A stretch of 20,667 nt of DNA, taken from the NCBI GenBank assembly GCA_934636425.1, contig CAKUAV010000035.1, positions 1 through 20,667 of the forward strand, in the 5' to 3' direction. The notes beneath the pieces were generated by a model that did no database searches, had not been told where the DNA came from, and saw only the letters and a program-made list of their open reading frames with translations. Of this stretch, positions 14,783-20,667 are shown piece by piece (position 1 is the first letter of the stretch; each line of letters starts with the position of its first letter). This stretch comes from an uncultured Clostridia bacterium (GTDB lineage: Bacteria > Bacillota > Clostridia > Christensenellales > Aristaeellaceae). Both the position numbers and the translations under genes were made by a program.

Positions 14783-16261
14783 TTATTCTCCTTCAATCAG
14801 GCCGGGATTGCGCAGAAGCGGGCCGACCAGACTGATCGACGAAACCAGCCTGTCCGCCGCCTCCCCCTCGAACTGAAAGCGCACGGTTTTTACATCCGGC
14901 CGCTCGGTGAGCGTGTTCACCAGCGCGTACGCCAGATTGCGCTCCTGCTGCTCGCTCAATCGCTGACAGCCCGCGTAAAAGCGCGCCGAGAAGTTCAGCA
15001 CGGCCTCGCCGTTTTCAATGCGCACGCCCAGCAGATCGTCGATCGACAGCCCGTCCGGCACGACGCGCAGCGCGCCCGCCTCCCACGCGCGCGGCTCTCC
15101 GAACAGCTCGGCGATCGTCATGCGCGGCGACAGCACGTCCTCCGCCGCCATGGCGCGCGTCACAGCGCGCAGCTTTCCGTTTTCGGCGGTCATATAGACG
15201 GTCACAGTGCGGCCGAGCGCCGTCTCGAACATCGCGCGCGTCAGCACGCCGTCCTCGAACGCCACCTCGCCCGACGGCGCATCGAGCCGCACAAGCTGTC
15301 CCTCGCCGATGTAGATCTGAACGCCGTCCAGCGCGGGAATAAAGCCGGTCAGCGTGCAGGTCAGCGCGCCGTATGTCATCCACTCGCTCTCGGCCGGAAT
15401 CAGGCCGCCCGTGAGCTTCAGGCGCGCCACGCGCCGCCCGTCGGGCAGATCGACAAGCCGCGCCTCCCTGACCAGCGGCGTTTCAGAGGGCAGCGGCGCG
15501 GGCAGATACGCGTTCCCTGTGTCCTCGGCCAGCGCGGCGATCAGCGCAGAAAGGCAATCGCCGCTTTCAACGGTCAGCGTCCGCACATAGGGCGCAAGCC
15601 GCTGTCCGTCCGCCGTGACCGCGTAGAGCACCGCCCGCCGCACCGCGGAATAGTCGCCGCCGCCCGCCGCCAGCTCCTCGTCGGCCGAAAACTGCATGAA
15701 CAGCGAGGCCGCCGGCATTTCGTCAAAATTCAGCGCGCCCTGCGGCACGCTCGAAAAGCTCGCCGCGCGCCCGCCTATCAGCACGTCCGCCGCGTCCAGA
15801 CCACAGGCGGCGCACAGCGTCCGCGCAATGGCGGCGCGCATGAAGAACAGTTGCTGCTCGTTTTCAACCGCCGCGGCCTCGGCCGAAAGATCGACCACCG
15901 CCGCATCGCCGCTGCGTCGCACGCTCAAAAGAGACGTGCCCTCTGGCGCGACGGCGCGCGCGCCCGCGGGCACATCCGCATCGAGCAGCGCCTCGATCAG
16001 GCGTTCCTCCAGCGTCTGGCGCGCGCCGACCTCCAGCGTACGCCGCGTCTCGACCAGCGCCAGCTGATTCTGCGCGGGATAGTACAGCGTGGCCTCCGTC
16101 TGCCAGTCGGCCACCCAGTCGCCCACGGCCGGCTCGACGCTTTCAGCCGTCGTCTCTATGCGATAGTTTCCGTCGACGCTCGTCAGCTCCGCCGCAAAGG
16201 GCATACAGCCCGTCAAAAGCGCGCACAGCAGTATGGCGGCCGCACCGCGAAATACTCTCAT
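14783..16261 (-). CDS. GerMN-domain lipoprotein
   Basis: A 492-residue lipoprotein. The N-terminus has the signal MRVFRGAAAILLCALLTGC with the lipobox LLTGC (lipidated C19), so it is anchored on the outer face of the membrane. After it come three repeats of GerMN type. Each has a strand such as TLYYPAQ, VLYAVTADG or VTVYMTAENG, then a helix with clustered Leu, a strand-turn such as AVVDLSAEAA or AVLNFSARF, and a helix 'LFFMRAAIARTLC' or 'ERNLAYALVNTLTE'. The last repeat is the best match. GerMN domains occur in spore germination GerM, in YlmC-like proteins and in actinobacterial LpqB, encoded next to the MtrAB two-component system. As third gene after a sensor kinase it may modulate that kinase. 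ATG at 16261 fits the signal peptide. The GGAGG is rather far away (14 bases). Confidence 0.83.
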   Translation of the reverse strand: MRVFRGAAAILLCALLTGCMPFAAELTSVDGNYRIETTAESVEPAVGDWVADWQTEATLYYPAQNQLALVETRRTLEVGARQTLEERLIEALLDADVPAGARAVAPEGTSLLSVRRSGDAAVVDLSAEAAAVENEQQLFFMRAAIARTLCAACGLDAADVLIGGRAASFSSVPQGALNFDEMPAASLFMQFSADEELAAGGGDYSAVRRAVLYAVTADGQRLAPYVRTLTVESGDCLSALIAALAEDTGNAYLPAPLPSETPLVREARLVDLPDGRRVARLKLTGGLIPAESEWMTYGALTCTLTGFIPALDGVQIYIGEGQLVRLDAPSGEVAFEDGVLTRAMFETALGRTVTVYMTAENGKLRAVTRAMAAEDVLSPRMTIAELFGEPRAWEAGALRVVPDGLSIDDLLGVRIENGEAVLNFSARFYAGCQRLSEQQERNLAYALVNTLTERPDVKTVRFQFEGEAADRLVSSISLVGPLLRNPGLIEGE

Positions 16262-16291
16262 GGCTCGTTTTTCGTCCTCCGCCGATTCATA

Positions 16292-16321
16292 ATTATCCGG
16301 AATGCGTCTCAAAAAAAACAA
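16292..16321 (-). promoter_or_regulatory. Possible internal promoter before the GerMN lipoprotein
   Basis: On the minus strand, -35 TTGTTT (16321-16316), an 18-base spacer and -10 GATAAT (16297-16292). It may compensate for separation of this gene from walK by the inserted element. Between here and the element (16322-16434) I see nothing else. Confidence 0.45.
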
Positions 16322-16434
16322 CATTGCCGCTTAAAGGGATTTTCCCGCACGGGCGCGGCGCTCGAGTTCCTCCCGATTCGCCGCATCGCCCGGAGGAAAA
16401 CAGCGCCGCTTCAGGCGAATTGTGCGACGCGCAT

Positions 16435-16619
16435 AGGCGTGCAATCACGCCCCAGACGCTGCCCTCTCCAGTTCCTGCTCCGGTAACGAGCTTTTCCAAC
16501 GCAGAAATCGTCCCGTCCTTACCGTACGCTCTGCCGGATACGATTGGAAATTCGAGTGAGCTTCGACCGCTCGAGTTCTCCGCGGTTTTTTCGACAGTCC
16601 AAGGCGCGCAATCACGCCC
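16435..16619 (+). mobile_element. MITE-like element copy 2, between duplicated hairpins, at the walK 3' end
   Basis: A 149-bp body (16453-16601) lies between two near-identical 18-base hairpin sequences, AGGCGTGCAATCACGCCC (16435-16452) and AGGCGCGCAATCACGCCC (16602-16619), differing at one base. The body matches the minus strand of copy 1 from TGCCCTCTCCAGTTC through AAATCGTCCCG, TTCGACC, AGTTCTCCG and TTTTTCGACAGTC. It keeps the right end but has lost about 50 bases at the left, where CAGAC joins directly to GCTGCC. The second hairpin overlaps the end and stop codon of walK. It is oriented opposite to copies 1 and 3 relative to its neighbouring gene. Confidence 0.58.
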
Positions 16620-18084
16620 GCGCGCCGCTCTCGGGCAGCTCCACGGTAAACGTGCTGCCCTTTTCCTCCTCGCTGCTCACGCTGACCGTGCCGCCGTGCA
16701 GCAGCACAATCTGCCTTACGATTGACAGACCCAGTCCCGTGCCGCCCGTCTCGCGCGAGCGCGCCTTGTCCACGCGATAGAAGCGGTCGAATATGTGCAG
16801 CTGATCCTCCCTGGGGATGCCGATGCCGGTGTCGATCACCTTCACAATGACCTTTTTGTCCCGCCGGCTCATCTCGACGCGCACGCTGCCGCCGCGCCCC
16901 GTATACTTTATGGCGTTGTCCATCAGGTTGTAGAACACCTGCGTCAGCCGGCTCGCGTCGCCGTCCACAGTCGCCGCCTGATCGCGCAGGGATGCGGTCA
17001 TCTCTATGCCCTTCTCGCGCGCCAGCGGCTGGAGCCGCCGCACGTTTTCGCCCAGTATGTCCGCAATGGCCACCGGCTTCGCCTCGAGCTTCTTCTCGCC
17101 GCCGTCCATGCTGACCAGCGTCAGAAGATCGCCTATGACCGAATTGAGCCGGTCGATCTCCTTATTGATGTCGCCCAGGAACTCGCGCGTCATGTCCGGA
17201 TCCATGGGAGACTGATACATCAGCGTCTCGATGAGTATCTTCATCGTGCTCAGCGGCGTTTTCAGCTCGTGCGACGCATTCGAGACGAACTGGCTGCGCG
17301 CCTTGTCGAGGTTTTCAATGCGCTCGCACATCATGTTGAACGCCACGGCCAGCTGCGCAAATTCATTATGCCCGCGCACGCGAATGCGGTTGCTGAAGTC
17401 GCCGCGCGTCATCTCCACAATGCCCTCGTTCAGCTCTGCGATGGGCCGCGTGAAATAGCGCGACATCGCCACGCTGATCACCACCACGATCACCGCCACC
17501 AGCGCCAGCCACGAGAGCATCTGCACCTGCACGTCGGCCAGCGCGCGATAGGCGTCCTGCGACGTGGCCACCAGCACCAGCACGCCGATGAGCGCACCCT
17601 CCCGCGTCATGGGCACGGCGTAGAGACTGGTCATGCTGCCGCTCAGCCTGCCGATGATGAAGCGATCGACCGGCTGGCCGTCCTCGCCGCGCAGATAATA
17701 GCCGTAGCCCGACTCCTGCCCGGAGAGCACGGCGGCCACCTCGCGGCGCTGGAGCTGCACGCCGTTGAGCTCGGAGAGCGTGTCGGCCTGCACCACGCCG
17801 TTCAGATCGAGCGCCAGCGCGCGCTGGGCGTCCTGTCCGCTCAGAAAGTGCCGAAGCGCGTCATAGAGCGCCGCGCCGTCCCGCTGAAAGAGCGCGTCCT
17901 CGCCCGCCGACGCCGCCTCGCGCGCCAGCTGCAATTCGCTGCCCACCTTCTGGTTAAACAGATATTCGCCTACCAGCCGCGTCAGCGTCGCGCTGACAAT
18001 GTAAAACGCGACGCTGACGATCAGCAGATAGGCGACGACAAACTTCCAGCGGAATGAATAAACGGCCTGCTTAATCCTTGTCAG
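16612..18084 (-). CDS. walK: Sensor histidine kinase, WalK-like without PAS domain
   Basis: A membrane sensor kinase of about 490 residues if counted from CTG at 18084. Transmembrane helix 1 is at about 14-34, followed by an extracellular sensor domain (35-187) and helix 2 (189-208). Next come HAMP (209-261) and HisKA with FVSNASHELKTPLST (phospho-acceptor H272). The ATPase domain has the N box (NLMDNAIKY, N390), DTGIGIP (418-424) and GTGLGLSIV (449-457). Unlike Bacillus WalK there is no cytoplasmic PAS domain between HAMP and HisKA. It overlaps the response-regulator gene by about 14 bases. No ATG, GTG or TTG lies in frame near the expected start, so initiation at CTG (18084) or ATT (18090), coupled to walR translation, is inferred. 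MtrB- or PhoR-like naming would be equally defensible. Confidence 0.85.
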   Translation of the reverse strand: MTRIKQAVYSFRWKFVVAYLLIVSVAFYIVSATLTRLVGEYLFNQKVGSELQLAREAASAGEDALFQRDGAALYDALRHFLSGQDAQRALALDLNGVVQADTLSELNGVQLQRREVAAVLSGQESGYGYYLRGEDGQPVDRFIIGRLSGSMTSLYAVPMTREGALIGVLVLVATSQDAYRALADVQVQMLSWLALVAVIVVVISVAMSRYFTRPIAELNEGIVEMTRGDFSNRIRVRGHNEFAQLAVAFNMMCERIENLDKARSQFVSNASHELKTPLSTMKILIETLMYQSPMDPDMTREFLGDINKEIDRLNSVIGDLLTLVSMDGGEKKLEAKPVAIADILGENVRRLQPLAREKGIEMTASLRDQAATVDGDASRLTQVFYNLMDNAIKYTGRGGSVRVEMSRRDKKVIVKVIDTGIGIPREDQLHIFDRFYRVDKARSRETGGTGLGLSIVRQIVLLHGGTVSVSSEEEKGSTFTVELPESGARA

Positions 18085-18763
18085 TGAAATAGTAGCCCAC
18101 TCCCCACTTGGTGAGAATAAACTCGGGCTGGGCGGGATTGCGCTCAATCTTCTCGCGCAGGCGGCGGATGTGTACGTCCACCGTGCGCAGATCGCCCAGA
18201 TAGTCGTATTTCCAGATGGTCTCCAGCAGATTTTCACGGCTGAACACCTTGCCGCGGTTGGCCACGAACAGCTGCAAAAGGTCAAACTCCTTCGCGGTCA
18301 GGTTGACCTCGCGCCCGTCTATCGAGACGGAGCGGCTGTTGAGATTGATGGTCATGTTGCGCACCACCTGCACCTGCGCGCTGCTCTCCTGCCTCTGCGC
18401 GCCCGCGCGGCGCAGTATCGACTTGATGCGCGCCTTGACCTCCAGGATATTGAACGGCTTGGTCATATAGTCGTCCGCGCCGTATTCAAAGCCCATGATC
18501 TTGTCCATATCCTCGCCCTTGGCGGTCAGCATGATGATGGGCACATTGGACTTTTCCCGGATGCGCTGACAGACCTCTATGCCGTCCATCTTGGGCAGCA
18601 TGACGTCCAGCAGTATCAGATCAAACTGCCCTCCAAAAAACCGGGTCAGCGCCTCCTCGCCGTCGGCGGCCGATTCGGTTTCATAGCCCTCCTGCTCCAG
18701 ACTGTATTTCAGGCCCTTGACGATCAGCGGTTCATCGTCCACCAACAGAATTCTTCTTGCCAC
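18071..18763 (-). CDS. walR: WalR-like OmpR-family response regulator
   Basis: A 230-residue regulator. The receiver domain has acidic pocket DD (9-10), phospho-acceptor D53 (LLDVMLP), T80 and K102. The winged-helix DNA-binding domain (about 132-228) has 'LTAKEFDLLQLFVANRGKVFSRENLLETIW' and 'RTVDVHIRRLREKIERNPAQPEFILTKWGVGYYF', very close to WalR/YycF. WalR homologues control peptidoglycan hydrolases and wall turnover in response to the partner kinase. GTG start at 18763 is set by GAGGAGG eight bases upstream. The gene heads a walR-walK-lipoprotein operon with a strong promoter. It is divergent from the DD-carboxypeptidase gene, a plausible target, but I found no convincing WalR box (spaced TGTWAH pair). 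Confidence 0.93.
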   Translation of the reverse strand: MARRILLVDDEPLIVKGLKYSLEQEGYETESAADGEEALTRFFGGQFDLILLDVMLPKMDGIEVCQRIREKSNVPIIMLTAKGEDMDKIMGFEYGADDYMTKPFNILEVKARIKSILRRAGAQRQESSAQVQVVRNMTINLNSRSVSIDGREVNLTAKEFDLLQLFVANRGKVFSRENLLETIWKYDYLGDLRTVDVHIRRLREKIERNPAQPEFILTKWGVGYYFTDKD

Positions 18764-18806
18764 GGCGCCGTCCTCCTCATTTGTTCAGACGAATACTCTA
18801 TCATTT

Positions 18807-18835
18807 ATTATAGCCTTAAAACGTCACAATTTCAA
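18807..18835 (-). promoter_or_regulatory. Strong sigma-A promoter of the walRK operon
   Basis: On the minus strand, -35 TTGAAA (18835-18830), a 17-base spacer and a consensus -10 TATAAT (18812-18807), followed by a leader of about 35 bases carrying GAGGAGG. It is preceded by an A/T-rich tract (18838-18862) that could act as an UP element. Confidence 0.82.
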
Positions 18836-18962
18836 TGGAAAATAAAAAAAATATTACAATTTTACGCTCTTTTATCGAGATTCCGTCCCGCCCAAAACCA
18901 ATGCGGCGCTTTTTGCGTCTATATGGTATTTGAACGCGCCGAAATTTGACGGTGCGCGCCCC

Positions 18963-18991
18963 TGTACAAATCCGCCGTTTGGTGGTATAGT
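18963..18991 (+). promoter_or_regulatory. Promoter of the DD-carboxypeptidase gene
   Basis: -35 TGTACA (18963-18968), a 17-base spacer and -10 TATAGT (18986-18991) with an extended TG motif at 18983-18984. The leader to the ATG is about 95 bases. It contains a 9-bp hairpin GCGCGCGTC/GACGCGCGC (19019-19027 with 19045-19053) of unknown role, not followed by a T-run. Confidence 0.5.
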
Positions 18992-19091
18992 GTATATATC
19001 TTTGTTTATGCCTGCGGCGCGCGCGTCCGGCTATATGCAGGAAAGACGCGCGCAAACGCCGTTTCATTTTTCGCAGAAAGGATCATCAATC

Positions 19092-20558
19092 ATGCGTTCA
19101 TACTCTATTCGCCTTCGGGCGGCGCTTTTGACGCTCGTCATGCTGCTCGCCGCGCTGTCTGCCCAGGCCGCGCCCACGCCGACGCCGGCGCCGACGCTCC
19201 CGCCCTTCGACGAATCCGTTCCGGCCTACGACGCGGCCGCCCCCGCTGCGCTCACCGCCGATCAGCTCTATGCGCAGGCCTTCCTGCTGATGAATCAGGA
19301 CGACGGGCGCGTGCTCATGGAGAAAAACGCCGACACGCGCATGAACCCGGCCAGCACGACCAAGATCATGACGCTCTTATTGGCCATAGAATATTGCCCG
19401 AATCTGTCCGAAGCCATCAAAATCCCCGAAGAGGCGGCCAATATCCCGCCGGACTCCTCAGTCGTGCCCGTGCAGGTGGGCGAGGAAATGACCATGCTGG
19501 ATCTGCTCTACGGCATGATGCTGCGCTCCGGCAACGACGCGGCCAACGCCGTGGCCGTGCTCATCGGCGGCAGCGTCGAGGGCTTCGTGAACATGATGAA
19601 CGCGCGCGCCGAGGAGCTGGGCTGCACCGGCACGCACTTCTCAAACGCCCACGGCTACACCGCCGACGACCACTACACCACCGTGCGCGACATGGCGATC
19701 ATCACGCAGGCCGCCATGCAGTATTCCGCCGCGCGCAAGATCGTCGGCTCCGGCCAGTACACGATGAACCGCACCAATATGCGCGGCGAATACACCATAC
19801 AGAATTCCAATATGCTGGTGGTCTACGGCAGCGACTATCGCTACAGCGGCGCAACCGGCGTCAAGACCGGCACGACCAGCGCCGCCGGACAGTGTCTGGT
19901 CAGCTCGGCCGAGAAAAACGGCGTGCGCCTGATCTGCGTCGCCTTCAAGAGCACCACCACGTTCGCCACCGCCAAATGGCAGGACGCCACGCGCCTGCTC
20001 GACTACGGCTTTTCTCAGTACAAGACCTACTCGTTCTCCGAGCTGTACGATATGCTCAACCTGACCGTGCCCATATCGGGCGCGCCCGCCGACGACCCTT
20101 CAGGCGGCATCATACACCTCAGCGCGCTGATCAACCGCTCCGGCTCCTATGAAAAGATGACCTATGTCGGCAGCGTGAACGAGCTGTTCGAGGATTTCAA
20201 AAGCCACCTCACCATCGAGTACACGCGCGATCTGGTCGCGCCCATCGATGTGGGCACGGTCATAGGCCGGCTGACATTCACGCCCGATGAGGGCGACGTG
20301 ATCACCGCCGTGCTGGTGTCCGACCGCAGCGTCGCCGCCGTGCCCGCCGCAAAGGCCGACTATCTCGGCGCGCTGATGAGCAAAATCCCCGACTGGGTGT
20401 ACACGCTGCTCATCGCCCTCGCCGCGCTGCTGGCCGTGCTGATCTGCGTGCGGATCATACTCGCGATTCATCACGCCCGCGTCCGCGCCCGCGCCCGCAA
20501 GCGCGCCCGTGAACGCGCCCGCCAGCGCGCCGCCGCCGCCCGCCGCAATCGCCGCTGA
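19092..20558 (+). CDS. dacA: D-alanyl-D-alanine carboxypeptidase (S11 penicillin-binding protein)
   Basis: A 488-residue low-molecular-weight PBP that trims the terminal D-Ala of peptidoglycan stem peptides. It has a signal peptide (about 1-26, ending AQA) and a Pro/Thr linker (27-38). The S11 catalytic motifs are SxxK (S88-TTK91, nucleophile S88), SGN (146-148) and KTG (258-260). A C-terminal PBP5-type domain lies at about 345-425. Instead of an amphipathic anchor it ends with a true transmembrane helix (IPDWVYTLLIALAALLAVLICVRIILAI) and a highly basic cytoplasmic tail rich in Arg-Ala. ATG at 19092 is preceded by AGAAAGG. The longer upstream frame lacks a signal peptide at its start and is rejected. 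It is divergent from the walRK operon. The exact paralogue (dacA, dacB or dacF) is not certain. Confidence 0.93.
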   Translation: MRSYSIRLRAALLTLVMLLAALSAQAAPTPTPAPTLPPFDESVPAYDAAAPAALTADQLYAQAFLLMNQDDGRVLMEKNADTRMNPASTTKIMTLLLAIEYCPNLSEAIKIPEEAANIPPDSSVVPVQVGEEMTMLDLLYGMMLRSGNDAANAVAVLIGGSVEGFVNMMNARAEELGCTGTHFSNAHGYTADDHYTTVRDMAIITQAAMQYSAARKIVGSGQYTMNRTNMRGEYTIQNSNMLVVYGSDYRYSGATGVKTGTTSAAGQCLVSSAEKNGVRLICVAFKSTTTFATAKWQDATRLLDYGFSQYKTYSFSELYDMLNLTVPISGAPADDPSGGIIHLSALINRSGSYEKMTYVGSVNELFEDFKSHLTIEYTRDLVAPIDVGTVIGRLTFTPDEGDVITAVLVSDRSVAAVPAAKADYLGALMSKIPDWVYTLLIALAALLAVLICVRIILAIHHARVRARARKRARERARQRAAAARRNRR

Positions 20559-20565
20559 ATATTCA

Positions 20566-20590
20566 GGGCTCCCGCGAAAAACGGGAGCCC
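20566..20590 (+). terminator. Terminator hairpin of dacA
   Basis: A perfect 9-bp stem GGGCTCCCG/CGGGAGCCC (20566-20574 with 20582-20590), loop CGAAAAA, starts eight bases after the stop codon. Only TT follows directly. The next sequence is the inserted-element end with its own stem-loop. Confidence 0.7.
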
Positions 20591-20592
20591 TT

Positions 20593-20667
20593 CAGCTTGT
20601 CAAAAAAGTTTTTGACAAGCTGGTGGACGGGAGAGCAAGCTCCCCCGCCACTGCCACCCCTACCAGT
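20593..20667 (+). mobile_element. MITE-like element copy 3, left end, runs off the window
   Basis: It starts directly after the dacA hairpin with CAGCTTGTCAAAAA / TTTTTGACAAGCTG, a perfect 14-bp inverted repeat with a 2-base loop (20593-20622). It continues GTGGACGGG ... ACCAGT. Copy 1 read on the minus strand has CAGCTTGTCAAAAAAA, TTGACAAGCTG, GTGAACGGG and CTCTCCAGT at matching positions. Only about 75 bases are visible. Confidence 0.5.

Noticed and set aside
16262..16324. Upstream start at 16324 for the GerMN lipoprotein
   Set aside because: It would place 21 charged residues before a clear lipoprotein signal peptide and has no ribosome binding site. A promoter-like sequence also lies inside that segment.
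18853..18858. WalR binding site upstream of walR (TGTAAT on the minus strand)
   Set aside because: Only one good half-site is present. The neighbouring CGTAAA is offset by eight bases, not the eleven expected of a WalR box.

Overview
The window comes from a GC-rich Bacillota genome, most likely a gut-type Clostridia relative. The evidence is a WalRK-type two-component system, the Firmicutes block yybS-rplI-dnaB, ScpB, an ABC-F protein, strong AGGAGG-type ribosome binding sites and sigma-A promoters. No species can be named. No tRNA, rRNA or CRISPR array was seen, and no transposase or phage gene.

Layout. The left end (1-2250) holds the 3' part of a GH110-like beta-helix glycosidase (+) and, after a gap, a small TIGR04076-type protein (+). 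A 1.2 kb gene-free stretch (2251-3467) follows, with a four-unit tandem repeat and a MITE-like element. Next are an ABC-F ATPase and a single ABC exporter (both -), each with a recognisable promoter. Facing away is a + pair, a GH29-like glycoside hydrolase and a calcineurin-like phosphoesterase. It converges through a strong bidirectional terminator on a - strand AlkP-superfamily phosphodiesterase. A three-unit tandem repeat (10371-10882) then abuts scpB.

The right half is core chromosome. yybS-rplI-dnaB-scpB (14425 down to 10885) looks like one operon with its own promoter. gdpP, which lies between yybS and rplI in Bacillus, is absent. walR-walK-GerMN lipoprotein (18763 down to 14783) is a cell-envelope signalling operon whose content parallels actinobacterial MtrAB-LpqB. 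dacA, a DD-carboxypeptidase, is divergent from walR. So a cell-wall sensor/regulator, a probable accessory lipoprotein and a wall-trimming enzyme sit together.

The most unusual signal is a short dispersed element (about 150-200 bp body) found three times, each time beside the 3' end of a gene (ABC-F, walK, dacA). The bodies are homologous. Their ends are inverted-repeat-like (CAGACTGTCGAAAAA / TTTTTGACAAGCTG). In the two complete copies the host gene's 3' hairpin is present on both sides of the body, identical or nearly so within a copy but different between copies. This looks like a non-autonomous element that targets and duplicates intrinsic terminators. The third copy runs off the right edge, which gives a testable prediction.
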